Origin: Marsupella aquatica
Taxonomy: Eukaryota > Marchantiophyta
Length of the DNA stretch: 64,000 nt
Reading direction: 5' to 3'
Assembly: GCA_973895155.1 (NCBI GenBank)
Contig: OZ316891.1
Location: forward strand, 11,594,001-11,658,000
In this document: positions 50,283-63,438 of the stretch, one piece after another
Layout: each line of letters begins with the position of its first letter
Position numbering within the stretch: the first letter of the stretch is position 1
Made by a program: the position numbers and the translations under genes
Notes under the pieces: generated by a model
Databases searched by the model: none
Seen by the model: only the letters and a program-made list of their open reading frames with translations
What the model was told of the DNA's origin: nothing

Positions 50283-53200
50283 TTATTTGGTGAACTTCTC
50301 AGCATCAGGATCAAGCCTCCGTTGAATGGCTTGAGCAGCCTGCAAAATGACAACAAAGGTCACTACATTTAAAAGAATAGGCCCTGTACATTTGATTCAC
50401 ATTCAGGTTTCCTGAAAGCAAAATGACCAAAACTGACTGATTTGAACCATTTTCATTTGCATAGGAAAGATAGGGAAACGTTACCTCGGTATTGCCCAAT
50501 CTATACTGATACTGCATTTCCTCCCGAAGCTGTGCCTGTTCTCTCATGTCTTGAGCCTGATATATTGCAGTTTGCCAATAAGTTTCACCATAGCAGTGGT
50601 TTTATGGACAAGATAAACAAGCACAACAAAGCAGCTATCAATTGAAAACGACGATCACACTTCTTAAAAACGTATACACCAACGACAACAGCGCGAGGTC
50701 ACCATGTGCGATAGATATTTGACTAGCCAGGTTCAGAAGTTAACATGACACATAAGAAGGAATAAAGCACAAATCCTAGGAATCAACACCGGCGAAAGCT
50801 ATACACACCATTCCACTTTGCATCTTTCGCATCAGAGCTTCCACCTCAGCTTCCTTCCGCTGCTCCCGTTCCTTTTGCAATTCCAGCCTGCATGATTCAC
50901 CCAGCCAACAGGAAATCAGCCATCGTCGAAGCTGAATAATATGGCGACAGTGTCCTGACAAGAAGTATACAAGACGTGCTCCGAATTGGCAAAGATATGT
51001 TTAAGTTGGCTTTCTAATAACTAATACGGTACGGGGGCAGAATTTCAGAAATCTGTCCATATCGTGTCAAACAAGAGACACAAGAATTTCAAAACAATCA
51101 AATTTTAATTTGTCAATAAATATATGCCAACTGGCTAGGGAACTCAGATTGTTAGATTCAGTACCGTCGATCATCTTCATCATTGAAGTCAGTACGCTCC
51201 ACATTCACCAGTGCCTTCGCAATTCCCTTCATCTTTTCCTTTGTGATCTTTCTACGGTGGTAAACATCTAAATTGTAGTATCTGGAACAAAATGAAAGCA
51301 TATGAGTACCTATGATCAACTACCATTCAAATCCAAATCAGATAACTATCAATTACTCTGGCACCAACAAAAAATGCGATCCAGGGTAAGAACCAACTTC
51401 TCACTTCTTTGATGGAAATGTAGCTGTGTTGTAGTCTTCCATAAACCTGCATGTGAACGAGTAGAAAATAATTATCTCCTTTACACCCGAGTAATAAGAT
51501 CGATAAGTGAGTCTTAAATGCAGAAAGCTTTGTCAGCATTAACTACCTCAGTCAGTTTAAAGACCTCATTTGAGCATTAGGTGCCACTACAGATGCCAAC
51601 GACATCCTCATAAGTCACCGGCAGCAAGACAAGGTTACTCACTCCTTGAACATTTGCTTCTCCTCCCAGTTTGTCAGAGTTTCTACATTAACCTGAATGA
51701 GTACAGCGTAGCGTGTTAACGTGATGCCAATAGAACTGAAAAGCAAATTATCTGTCATCAGCAGCATCAAAGTATGAGGTTGACAGTAACCTCGACTACT
51801 TGGCTGGAAGTTGATGGCTATCTCACGTCCTACACAGAGGAGACTAGCATCTATGTTCAAGCAGTATCCATTGTAAAAGCATTTGCAAACTGGCCCTCCT
51901 TTAACAAATCGATCACTTGCACGTTTCAAGATTCATTCTCTACCTTCTTCACCTCGGCAAGCCATGCACTAAATTCCGGTTTTTTATTCCTGCAACAAGA
52001 ACAAGGAACAAAGACAACATGTTTTGATTAGAGCTGGAGTTTGGCACAAGTTCGAGCTGAGGTTGAGCAAGTTCGATTGTGGAAATTCTCTAGAAGTCAA
52101 CTTCTAACTTTCACCATTCATTGTTTCATTTGCGGTAGTGTAGACTTGAAAATAAACTTTCCGTTTGAATGTCCATAAGGTGTTGAACAACTCAATCAAG
52201 ATCAATTCTGTCTCCTTCCATCCAAGGCAAGAAGCTTGATCCTGATCGTCTCCATCTACAACAGACTGCACAGGGAGTGCTTTACGTCCAGCATGTCTTA
52301 TACCTTGACTCAGTCCTGTCAGTGCATCGTACAGGATCTATGGTCGCAGGTTCCAGAAGGGAGAGAGATGAAGAGGGTGCATAAGCATCATTAACCCTAG
52401 GCCGAGCTCCTTATACCTTCGTAACCCATCATCCGTCTGTTCGATCTACTTCTATGACTACACACAGACTTAGAGCTTCAGTTCTGCTACTTCCAATTTA
52501 GGCTCCATTCATTCACACAATTCTCTCAGAGTAAGACACATTTAAACTTTTGACTTTTGCTGTTTGGAATTGGAGATAGGTGAAATGCAACGTACCACAT
52601 GTCAATATCTTTTAGAATGCCGTACTTGCCCCAGGAACTGGTAATCGGCTTTTTCGATCGCATTTCTTTCTTCTTCTTCTTCAACTCCGCCTTCGACTTC
52701 TTTTCTTCCAACTCTCTCATCTTCTTCTTCATTTTGCGCTTCTTTTCCCTCTCCAGCTCTCTCTCCTTTTCCTTCCGCCTCCTCTTCTTTCGTTGCTTCC
52801 TGGCCTTCTCTCTTTGCGCTGAATCCTCGCTTTCAGATGCCTCACTGCTACTAGTCGACGCACTCTCACTCTCAGACCCTTCATCAGATGATGTCTCCCT
52901 CCTGCGATGCTTCCTCTTTTTCCCTCTGCTGCGCTCACTATGCTTCCTACTATGCCTCCTATGCTTCTCCTGTCTCTTCGGACTTTTTTTTCTCGCCCTT
53001 GCATCATTGCTTTCCTTATCTTCCTCTCTCTCCGAGCCAGAATGATCATTGTCTACGTCTAATTTCCGTGAGCCTCTGATACGACCTTCCTCATTTCCTC
53101 CGTGATCAGTCCTATGCTTCTCCCGCCTTGTCGACTTTCTCTTTTTCTCCTTCACGTCTTTCCCGTCCTCATCTTCTTCATTGTCTTCGTCAGAATCACC

Positions 53201-54403
53201 GCTGTCAACGTCGTCTGATTTCCGAGCCCCTCTGGTGCGCTCTTCCCGATTGCCGCCCTCATCGTCATCGGAGGTCGCGCTTATGGTATCTTCGGTTGCA
53301 ATTTTACTCAACATCTGCGGTTTCTGTTCACCATTTTCCTCCGAATCCCCTCTGTCACTACCATCGTCACCACTCTTCCGCTCTCCACTTCCGGAATCGC
53401 TTGTTTGGTGTAAATATTTAGTATTGTGCCTCTTTTCTTCATCATTGATCTCTTTACCGCTTTCCTGTATGATAGTTTCCTCCACGTCTTGTTCCCCAGA
53501 AGATAAACTTTTCCTAATAATTCCCTGACGCGAATCCAAGTCCGAATTTCGATTCCTGCCTCCTCCTTCTGTTTCAATACTACCATTTGATCCGGGGCTT
53601 GTGTCTCTCCTTACGCGATCACTCCGTTCGAAGCCTCCCCTCTCAGAATCGTCATCTCCTCGGTCTCTCTCTCTATTATCTGGCACTCTTGTTTCAGGCC
53701 TTATCTCTCTCCTTACGTAGTCTCCCCGCCCGGAACCTCCTCTTGCAACATCGTCCTGTCTGCGGCCAACTCTGTCTCTACTGTCTCCTCTCTTCGATCT
53801 GGGACTGATCTCTCTCCTCCCATTGTCACCCCGATCGAAACCTCTTCCATACCTGCGTTCACCACGTTCCCTCTCTCTGCTGCCCCCTCTTCTTTGTACA
53901 GGGCTCCAGTCTCTCCCCCAGCTGTCTCTCCGTTCCGAACCTCTGGCAAACTCACGTTCGCTTCGTTCTCTATATCTGCTAGGAAATCCTCCTCTTCGTG
54001 AGGGACTCCTATCTCTCCTCCTCCCGTTATCTTCCCGTTCCGTTCCTCTTGCGGGCTTATTGCTTGCATCCCTCTCGTGACTGCCTCCTCTTATCGATCC
54101 GGGGCTTCTCTCCCTCCTCACGTCACGTCTCCGTTCCAAACCTCTCGCAAACTCTTGCTCACTTCGGTCTCTCTCCCTACCGTTACCCCCTCGGTTTGAT
54201 CCGGGGCTTCGTTCCTTTCTTCCGTTGTCACCCCATTCCGAACTCCTCGCAATCTCGTGATCACCTCGTTCTCGCTCTCTGCGCTCTCGTCCTCTTTCGA
54301 CAGCACCTCCTTGTTTCGATGCAGGGCTTCTTCCGCGCCTCCGGAAGTTCTCCCGGTCTGAATCGTCCATTGAAATGTGATCATCTCCACCGCTCGCCGC
54401 CAT
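50283..54403 (-). CDS. SCI1: SCI1-like nuclear protein with long Arg/Ser-rich repeat extension
   Basis: Eight exons on -: 52596-54403, 51944-51989, 51643-51692, 51405-51446, 51165-51281, 50809-50887, 50485-50556, 50283-50339, all GT-AG and in frame, 756 residues. The last 170 residues match the plant SCI1 (stigma/style cell-cycle inhibitor 1) core: SSWGKYGILKDIDMW, NKKPEFSAWLAEVKK, LTNWEEKQMFKEFMEDYNT, ATFPSKKYYNLDVYHRRK, SGMAQDMREQAQLREEMQYQ and IQRRLDPDAEKFTK. SCI1 is a nuclear lysine-rich protein linked to cell proliferation and splicing or cyclin L partners. Residues about 37-275 are about seven imperfect 33-residue repeats (RERDRSE.. FARG.. RRD RSPGS.RGG), followed by acidic/Arg-rich and Lys-rich coiled stretches. 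The extension is far longer than I recall for flowering-plant SCI1. The upstream in-frame codon at 54466 is GTG, so the first ATG at 54403 is used. Confidence 0.88.
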
Positions 54404-57400
54404 CGAACGGAATTCCGGTCCAATAACCACAGAAAATCGGTCAAAAAATTTCGTCCCCCCGCTCACGCAGGCACACAGTTCCTACCATGTGCATCACCTT
54501 CGAACTACAATAGACCGGACCGTCAATGCTCTAACACTCGATTCACAGGCTTCGGAGCGATGTTTTCGATTCTTCCAAACAGAGAGAGCTAGTTCAACTG
54601 CACTACTGTAGCTCAATCTGAAGTACCGGCAGAATTCCTTCACAGCTAACGTTTCTAACGTAATCGACGACGCGGCGATCGACGGTGTTGTATGGCAGTG
54701 CTCTTCCGGAAGAGCAAGCGAAGGATGTCTCACGAAACGAAGCAGCGCTGTGGCGAATTGAGCAGAAACGGCAATATTCCGGTGCGCTTTACACGGTAGA
54801 AGAGGGAGGGCCCGCTACTGCAGCTACTGCAGACGGAGACACCTCATTCTGCTCCTGTTTGCCGATCTTTGGCGGCCGGACATTTGTAGCGGGACTTTGC
54901 CTTCACTCGGCTAAACTTTAGCGGGCCGACTGCTAAAGTCAGAGAGTCCCACCAATGCACACCAACAGCCCCGCCATAAAGAGCCAGGGGAGTTTAACAC
55001 TGGTGCATCTGGGTTAGTGAAGGTCCCACTAACTTTGAGCTTCCCCACCCCTCCCAGGCTCCCACCTTTCACACTCACTAAAATGTGCCAGTCCCAAGTG
55101 CATCAAGTGCACTCACCAGAGCAGACATTTGATCGAATGTGAGGGGGGCCGATCATGGTTGTCGCAGACATTTGATCAAATGTGAGAGGGGCCAATCATG
55201 GTCGTCCATCAGTCTAGGTCGGGCTTCGGCTCGCTAGCTTGTGGAGCGCAAGACTGCCAGCCTTGGGAGGGAAAACCACTCATCGCGATGCCCAACCCTT
55301 TTGTCTATGGGGACTCTGTTTTCCAAGCATGTGAAAAGACTTAAAACTTGTGGATGCCAACCTTTTTTCCTTACACTATGGTTTGATTGTGTCCATCTGA
55401 ATGTCCATCTGAATGTCTAGAACCAACCTTATGCTTTCCAAGCGTTTCAAAACAAACCAACCTTAAGCAGGTTGGCATCCATTGTCATACCATTGTTCGC
55501 TTCACCTTTGTGTCTACTCGAGCTTTTCTTTTAAATGGTTAAGACATAAAAATATACTCACATAACATCTAGTGTCGTCCAGAATAAATTGCACAGGTTG
55601 TAGTGTATAAATGTCCTGGCTACTTTTTCTAACAACTAGATTTAAAAATAGTTTATGTTTGGGGAGACACTAGCATGGACAAGTACAGCTAGCGAGGCAC
55701 CACACGCAGGTGGGCAGGGAGGAAGGGATAAGGGATTTCTTGGTGGATTGAATGGTTAAAAAAAACATGATTTCAGCATTTAGCCAGGATTCAGTCCTAT
55801 CCATTTCAAATTTTGTAAATAGCAGACAAAAGAGCTTTAGAGAGATTGCACACTTTTGTTAAATAGTAAGTCATGTCTAAGTGGCAGCATTGTTGAACAT
55901 CAGGGAGATGGCCAGGCAATCAGACATTACAAGAAGTAGACAAGTCAGTCTGACAATTGGATTTCAAGGAGTGTCCAAGGTGAAAGGTTGGGCATGGAGG
56001 AGGTCACCACAATCCAGCCAGCCAAGAAAACTTCTTGCTAGAACGACAGTGAGTAAGCAAAACATTAGAAAAAAAAAGGAACAACACTCCATCGATTGTA
56101 GATTTATTAGTCTAATTAAACATGAATATGGGCAGGATACATGTTAATCATGCACATTTTCTCATGGTTTGTTTACAAAATCCTTGGCTCATTTATATTT
56201 GTACAGTATGGAGTGACTGAGTAACAATCCTGTGAATTTTACTGCACTATATATACAGATGGAGCAGTCCCAATTCCACACAATTATACACGTTCATGGG
56301 TGAGTGGATTGGTCAGGCTATCATGAGTCGACCATTCTTTGAAGGGACTTTTCACTGGTGAGTGGTGATCCTAGAGGTACTTTGGTGAAATGGCAAATTA
56401 TAGAAAGTTTTTCACACCAATGTCATACTGATCTTACTTAAAAGCGCAAAGAGAAGCTAAAGTTGAGTTCTAGGTTTCTAGAGTGAAGCCTCTAGACCTT
56501 GAGTCTAGGGACTCACCAAAATTTTATAATCATGGAACGAAGGATGATATATTATGCATATTAAAATGATGTCCTGCATGATTGTTTTTTTAATAATTTC
56601 ATTAACATTCAAAGAATGCGGATTGAGGCTCACAGGCATTCAAAGAATGTGCATTGAGGCTCGCACCTAGAAAAACACTGTGGTTACTATATTTTACTTA
56701 CTGTTATCTTCTTTGGAGTCAATTTTGGGTTTTCCATGTATGTATCGGTTATTTATAGAGTTTCGCAACCATCAAATTACTATAATGTCCTATCCCGCCT
56801 CTTTTTCAGAATCGCCTGCTTACAAAAGTTGAAAAAAGCGGGAGTGAATCTTGATCATCCATTTGGAAAGACTATTTTTCATCACCATTGGATGCAAACA
56901 AAACCATGTCATTGCCTCTCCTCTATGACATGCAATGCATCTTACTTAGCAGGATTACTCAAGTATACCTGACCACAACATACATATATATTTCTATACA
57001 TATGTTTATTAAACACTTGGAAAAAAAAACACATAGTAGACCTTTCTTCAGGTGTACCCTTGGACTTCCACACCCACAAACTATAACAAATAGTCCCATG
57101 GTGCTTTACCATGGTTGTCTTATTAAATTTGACGTTTGTAAGTGGGTTTAGGATTTCTCACGCTCATCGTTTTTTCTCCTCTTTCTCGTTTCTCCTCTTT
57201 CTCCTCTAGAACTTTTCTCACCTAGCTTGATATCTTTTCATTCCTTGACATATTTTGTCACCTGGATATCTTATCTTTTTGTCACCTTTGACATCTTTCT
57301 GTTTCACCCTAGACAATTTTCTCTCTCTTCAACATCTTTTCTTCATCTCTGTTTCTTTTTTCATCAGGATCTTTTGTGCAACACAAAACATTGGGCTAAT

Positions 57401-57626
57401 AGTGTAGAGTAACTCTTCCAACAAGATACCCTCTTTGCATATTACTCTAGCCCCGGTATCCTTCTATGTCTCTCGGTGACTTCTCAATTCATCATTCATG
57501 GCCATTCTCTGTAAACCCTAAATTGGTTCCCGAACTCTCTCTTTCTGAACAGATCGAGAGAACAACAGCAGGTGAAACCTCAATTCGCAATTTTTGTTGG
57601 ATGTAATTTCATTCAAGCCTCAACGC

Positions 57627-57630
<4 letters not shown>
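54404..57630. other. intergenic between divergent SCI1-like and DNAJC17-like genes
   Basis: About 3.2 kb. It holds the upstream regions of both genes and no supported coding region. A 42-bp tandem duplication (CAGACATTTGATC) lies at 55122-55206. The remainder is AT-rich unique-looking sequence. Confidence 0.5.
55122..55206. repeat. 42-bp tandem duplication
   Basis: Two copies of a unit starting CAGACATTTGATC and ending ATCATGGTYGTC, at 55122-55163 and 55164-55206, with a few substitutions. Confidence 0.9.

Positions 57631-57664
<34 letters not shown>
57631..57664 (+). promoter_or_regulatory. (AG)17 tract abutting the DNAJC17-like start codon
   Basis: Seventeen uninterrupted AG dinucleotides end exactly at the base before ATG 57665, so the tract must lie in the 5' untranslated region. 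Its effect on translation or transcription is unknown. Confidence 0.7.
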
Positions 57665-57670
<6 letters not shown>

Positions 57671-58890
57671 GAGGACGATCTATACGTCGTGTTGGGGATA
57701 GAAGGAGGAGATGCGAAAGTGTCGCCGCTCGAGATACGCAAAGCGTATCGCACACAGGCATTGGTTTGGCACCCGGACAAGCAAGTAGGCAAGAAGCTTG
57801 TAGATGTTGCTGCGGCAGGTATGCGTCTCTGCTATTGGCTTTTGCTTCTCGTTTGTCCTCTTCTTTCGAGTTTTGTTGTTCTGAACCTGAACCTGCTGAA
57901 CTGACGGAATATCTCGGTTTCGTGTCTGGCAGCCACCGAATTCGACAAGATTCAGAGAGCCCTTGAAGTTTTGGGAGACGAGAAGGCGAGGAAGGCTTAC
58001 GATGAGCTCCGGGAGTTGCGAAAGAGTCGGCTGGAGAAGGAAAAGCAGCTCAGTTCCAAGCGCCAGAAGATGATGCAAGATTTACGAGACCGGGAAAGGG
58101 CCTTCGAGAGTGAGAGGGCAGGTCAAAGGGAAGAAGATCTAGCCACGAAGCGCTTGCAAGCAGAAATCGCTAGAATTCGTGCTGCCAACAAGAGACGAAC
58201 CACCGGGCAGGGGTTCGACTTCTCTGGCTTCTCGCAAGCGCCAAAGGATTCTCAAAGAGAAAAGTCCACAAAGACACAACGTGCACCAGCTTCAGCCCCA
58301 GCCCCAGACCCAGCTCAAGCCGCGGAGATGCAGAGTACTCTCAAGGTGTCCTGGACAAGCACGGATGGTGGGTCGAGTGGGTACACAGCCTCTAGGTTGA
58401 AAGAGATTTTCGAAGAATTTGGAGGTGTTGAAGATGTGGTAATCCGTGAAAGCAAATCTAGAAGAAAAGGGTCGGCTTTGGTGGTGATGAGCTCCAAAGA
58501 GGCAGCTATTGCTGCCACGAATATTCCTTGCGGGGATTTCTCGAATCCTCTGTTAGTTGTACCCGTATTGCCATCCACAAGTCTCCGGACCGAACCTGAG
58601 GTCAGCTCTCAAGCTGCACCTCTTAATGTCGTCGGGGCAGGTTATCGATCGTTTGAAAATGACGTCTTGACAAAGATGCGACAGGTATGCATATTCTTCT
58701 CACAACAGCTCTGTGGAAGGTTAGTGGTTGTTGAGTTTTTTTTAATGCACACATGTAAGCTAGATTTTGTCAATTATGACAAAGTATAACGAGAATACAA
58801 TTTACGCTGATACTCACTGGGTAACTGTTGCAGGCTGCTGAACGTGCCCGGGTTATCAAGGAAATGCAAGAAGAAGATGCCAAGGGTTAG
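57665..58890 (+). CDS. DNAJC17: DNAJC17-like J-domain protein with RRM
   Basis: Three exons, 57665-57818, 57933-58684 and 58834-58890, in frame, 320 residues. Residues 1-75 form the J domain: DLYVVLGI, EIRKAYRTQALVWHPDK with the HPD tripeptide that stimulates Hsp70, and FDKIQRALEVLGDEKARKAY. A charged coiled coil (about 80-150, RKSRLEKEKQLSSKRQKM ... RIRAANKRR) leads to an RRM-like fold at about 190-270 (LKVSWTSTDGGSSGYTASRL, IFEEFGGVEDVVIR, GSALVVMSSKEAA). The tail is AAERARVIKEMQEEDAKG. This order is that of DNAJC17/Cwf23, a spliceosome-associated co-chaperone. The ATG at 57665 begins the J domain at the usual distance; no upstream ATG in frame exists. Confidence 0.92.
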
Positions 58891-61424
58891 GTTTTAGGTC
58901 AAAAGCTTGGATTTTTCAGAAGAGATTGACGCCTACAGATTGAAATGCTGGTGTAGAAACCGATATTTAGAGCGATGGAGTGGACCTAAGATGGAAACTT
59001 TTCTTTTGGGAATGGACAGTCTTCTGTCTTCGTTTGACCAAATTCATGGTTAGTATTCTAAACCTTGTGCTCTTGCTCATCCAAATCAATTTGCGAGCAA
59101 ATTGGCTAGCTGAGAAGCATTGGCCAGTCTGTATACTTTCGAACGAAAATTTGACTTTTCTACTTGCTGAGGCGTTCACCGAGAAGCTTTTCCTGACGGC
59201 ACATCTGACATTGAAGCTGGTCTGGTACAAAGTGCCAAAATTGCTTGCACCTAAGTGCCAGAGTGCCTTAGTTGTGACATTGTTTGGATGCGAGGAGTGG
59301 GATATTAATGTTCACTAGAGTAATCTTCATGAACTGATTTCGAGTGTGAAGTAACCCTCTTGACGACTGTTAGGTAACCTGGTGGTCTCCTAGGGTTTCT
59401 ATGAACTGATAGTCTAATTAAAGCAGACTTTTGGAAAAGAAAATTTACCTTTTTACATACCCACTGCAACCTCTTTCCCCTCGACGATTCTAATCTACTG
59501 CTTCTTCAACGAGAGGTGGTCTTGATCTATTGCACAGTGACGAGGCACGTTTGTCAAGTTATGCCTTCTGAGTATAATTTTATTCTTAAGTGCAGTGCTA
59601 TGTTGTGCTTCCAGCTTGTCTCCGGTGACAACCTTCAATTTGGTTGTGGAAAATCATTGAAACGTTGCTGGTCAATACCATGGCCCACTTCCATGGAATG
59701 TTAGGTATGCATTATTTCTGGACACTCTGGAAAATGTCTTTGCTGGAGGGGTTATGAATTGTCCTCTGATCAAGACGTCTTGACGTATGCACTTCTATGA
59801 AGTACGAAGTATTTTTTAGTTTGTCCTGCAGGTCCACATCGTGTCCTCTAGTATCTGTTGATAAACTTCTGTTCTTTTCGTCTTTGAAGCAAGAGGAGGA
59901 CAGGATCTGCTATCAGGCAACATCACCTTGCATAATTATTACACGAAGTTACTTGGAATAGCCAGTGATTATTCTGCAGGGCCGCAGCATAATTTGGCAG
60001 TGTGCTGGTGCATGGAATGCCAACGCTCGAAGACACTATCCTCATGTCCATTCTTTGGGATGCTTCCGTGGTCCGGGCTATGAAGATCAAATAATGTGAG
60101 AGTACCAGAGCGGCACAAAGTTGATGTCACTGCTATCAGTAAGATTTTTCGTCATTTCGACTGCATTGCCAAACCGCAGCATTATGTTGTAGCGATCTAC
60201 AGTAGGAAGGCAGTTAGTTCGGATTGATAACGTCGCGCCGTAGTTTTTCTCAGACTTGAATGTAGACCTTTATACTCGTAGTTGGGGGCACCGTATAGTT
60301 TATTTCTGCTTTCGCTTTGGAAATTAGCGAGGTGGCGTATTCAAATGGAACCCACCATCGAATTTGTCGATGGGCATGTAACGAAAACAACTATATTCAG
60401 GCATATCTCACCTGTACACATCGGACATGCGCTTTGTTTGGGTCGCTCAATCTTCTCAGCAAGGTCTTCAGTAGTTCCAGACTTAGATGCATAAGAAATC
60501 AAGCCTGTGGACTTGGGCTATCTGGCGGCTTGTGGTAATACGCAATGCACGTCACTGCCGTCTTGTCAGGTCGGCTTGTTGGAATATTGGTGTGTATGCC
60601 GAAAAGTTCTAAAGGTTGCAGCCTAGACTTCGACTTCCGTAGATGGGTTTATGAACAACCTTTCGTGGGGCAATGAGCATTTGTGTGGAAAACGTTATGG
60701 ACCAAATTCTTTTGAATGCATGTCTCCGTGAATTCGGCTTTGTAGTTTCTACGTATGCAGAAATTTTCTTGGAGTGACAAAAGCTCTGGTTCTTACTCCA
60801 AAATATCAACAATCGATGTGTCAAGTAAACAATACAGATGGGGAGTGAGATTCTCCATGAACCTGTTCAAACAAGCTGTATTTCTCAAGCCACTCTGAAG
60901 GGCCTTGAGAATGGAAGAACCGAAGACGTGTGAGGCCACATTTGCATCTAGTTGAGATGAAGGCACAGCTCGAACGTGGGCCGCCCCACTGACTATTAGA
61001 TTTTCTTCCAAGTCCTTCACTCCGGAGAACTTCACTTTTTCGTGAGAAGTCTAATTTCTGTAAACGACTCCTTCACTTGTAAACTGTCCACCCTTGCATT
61101 GTTTTGAAAAGTGAAAGCAAAAACACATTCCCCCTAAGATATGTGCCAGAATTTAAACATCTAAGTGGAAACAAGGATGGACACAAATGTGATGCTTGGA
61201 AGGACAAGCTAAACCTTGATGGACATGAATGCAACATTTAAATCTACTCACATGCGTTACACCTTGGCTCCAAAGATGACATACAAATATGCATGGACTG
61301 GCAATGGAAGGTTTTCAGTGGATTCCTTGGTATTCTGTCCATGCAACCCAGTTTGTTCTGCTCCACCTGAAGGAGTTGGGTTCTTTGGTTATCATTATTA
61401 GTGTATACAGGACCCCTTACACTT

Positions 61425-61740
61425 TCTCTCTCCACTGAGCTTTGAACATGGTTTTGGTGGAAATATGTAGCTATCTTACACTTGTTTATCATCCCACTGC
61501 AAAGTTTTGGGGAATATTGTGACATTATAAAGTTCCACTCTCAATCCTTCTTCTCTTTATTCAAGCCTCCACTTAAGATGGTTGTGGTGGAAAAAGCTTT
61601 CGTACATTATCTATATCATGCCACGGTGAAGTTTGAGGGGAAACAGTGACTCTGTAAAGTATCTTCATCCCAGCTTCCACTTAATCATGGTTTTGTTGAG
61701 AAAAAGTATTGAAAGGATAAAATCGACATGGTTTCCATAA
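61425..61740. repeat. about 120-bp degenerate tandem repeat
   Basis: Three diverged copies share ATGGTTKTGKTGGAAA, a TATCATCCCACTGCAAAGTTT-like block and a CACTGTG/GTGACATT stretch, starting near 61440, 61570 and 61680. Confidence 0.65.
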
Positions 61741-61804
61741 TACCTACTCTTAAAGCACTCCACAGTTTTTATTTTTCTGTTTTGGATAGCCTAAAATTAA
61801 ATGA

Positions 61805-62530
61805 CATTGATGATGCATGTCTCTCAGTTACTACAATCGACCACAATTCAATCTTTTTATCACATATGTAGATGCAGACCATTAGCTCATCAGGGATGGC
61901 ACTGGTAGATCTTTATCACTTATTTTCCCTTCTTTTCTAGGGAAAGTTTCCATTATGACTTATTTTCCCGATTCATTTGAAGTAGGGGTTTGCCCTCTCT
62001 GAACGTCTTGCTTTACCTTCATTATATTTAGTTAGCCCTTTTAGTAAACTGGTCCTTTTCATACTCTAGGGGGTAGCAAAAAGAACTGTTTTCCATTCAC
62101 CCTCCCCTCTTCTATTGCATAGCATCAAAAGTCACTCACATTGATGAACCATTTCTCCCCAGTTTCTACAATTGACTACGATTCATTCTCCTTATCTCCC
62201 ATGTAGCTGTGGACCATTATCTCATCCCACTATTGCTGGGGTAGATGGCAGATCTTTATCACTTGTTTTACTTCTTTCTAGGTTTTGGGGTTCATTTCAA
62301 TTTGGTATTTGTCCTCTCTAAACCTCTTTTGCTTTTCCTCCGTTATACTTAGTTTGGTCCTTTTCAGTAAAGTGGTCCTTTTTCAACCTCTAGGGAGGGT
62401 GGCAGAAAGAGCTGTCTTCCATTCACCCCTCCCCCCTTTCTATTGGAGAGCCTCCAAAGTCACTCACATTGATGAAGTATGTCTCTCAGTTTCTGCAATC
62501 GACGACAACTCAATCTCCTTCTCACGGAAG
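61805..62530. repeat. about 325-bp tandem repeat, two and a fraction copies
   Basis: Copies start near 61805, 62130 and 62456 at ACATTGATGA, continue through CAGTTWCTRCAATYGAC and ATTCAATCT-like text to AGATCTTTATCACTT and CTTTCTAGG; the third is truncated near 62530. Confidence 0.8.
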
Positions 62531-63223
62531 AACTTTAGTTTTCCAGCAGCTCGTCGACAAATCGCTTTAGTACTCATGCGCATCACATTTTCAGGTGGGC
62601 GTCTGAGAAAAAGCACCCTTTCCACTGGGACGAATGAGAAGCACTGGAGTGCGTCAATAGTCAATCGCTCGGTCAGCAAGGATTGTGCATTGTGGTCAAA
62701 GCATTGAATCTCTTTTCCCAGTTCTCTGCTGAGAGACACCCCTCATCACTGAAACGGCTGTGAACTTTTAAATGAATGCAATCATGCACTGGCGAAGTTC
62801 AATACACCACAGTCAGAGTACTGATAAGTGAACTGTGAATTGGCTGGAGGGTTTTTTGGTCGTCGACGCCCCCCGTGAGTTGGAACAATTGTTTGTCGAC
62901 CAGCGTACTCTTTCTCCGCTCCCATCTATCTCAGCTCTGACCCGAAGGAATCCACAGATGGTGGATGTTTCACTGGAACAGCACATTTCATGTTCTTGAC
63001 ACTAAGAATTGCACGTCTTACCGGTCATCGGGAAGGAAGGGGTTGGAAGATCGACTTGCGAAGCGTCACTGTTCTTCGGAAGGTTTGAAAGATGGAGTGA
63101 GAAGGAGCTGACAGTGAATCTCACCGCTCATTGACAGGCGAGGGAGGGTTCGGAAGCGTTGGTGACGAGGAAGAGAAAGGGCTAGCGGCAATATCAGGAA
63201 CAGCGTCAGCAGCAGCAGCAGCT

Positions 63224-63438
63224 ATGGCGGAGTTGAGGAACAGACGCATAGCAGGGTATGAATACGGGGGTGAGCTTGGGCTGGACGAGTTGCAGCCGCG
63301 ACCGCCTTCTGCGACTCCCAAGTGGAGGCGGGCAGTGGAGAACACCCTCTGGCTCGCAGCCGCGGCTTTCGTGTTCTACTACGGCGACGGCCACACCGAC
63401 TTCGTCTCCGTGCTGATTTCGAATCCACGAATCATGCG
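63224..63438 (+). CDS. TMEM128-like membrane protein, first exon only
   Basis: ATG 63224 opens MAELRNRRIAGYEYGGELGLDELQPRPP..., followed by WRRAVENTLWLAAAAFVFYYGDGHTDFVSVL and ISNPRIMR, where a clear donor (GCG/GTATGTGCG) ends the exon. The hydrophobic WLAAAAFVFYY segment and the YYGDGH...L motif resemble the N-terminal part of plant TMEM128-like proteins, which have four membrane spans. The other exons are not in this window; none is recognisable up to base 64000. Function of the family is poorly known. The upstream in-frame extension from 63131 lacks an ATG. Confidence 0.55.

Larger units (their letters stand above)
58891..63223. other. intergenic, tandem repeats, no supported gene
   Basis: The first few hundred bases are the 3' flank of the DNAJC17-like gene. 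An open frame on - at 60793-61035 (80 codons) looks somewhat protein-like but matches nothing I know. Tandem repeats fill 61425-62530. The last 300 bases are the upstream region of the TMEM128-like gene. Confidence 0.45.

Noticed and set aside
52599-53528. Open frames on + opposite the SCI1-like first exon
   Set aside because: Ser/Phe/Leu-rich shadows of the Arg/Glu/Lys-rich coding strand.
60793-61035. 80-codon frame on - (LNRFMENLTPHLYCLLDT)
   Set aside because: Looks mildly protein-like, but there is no family match, no splice partners and no nearby exons.
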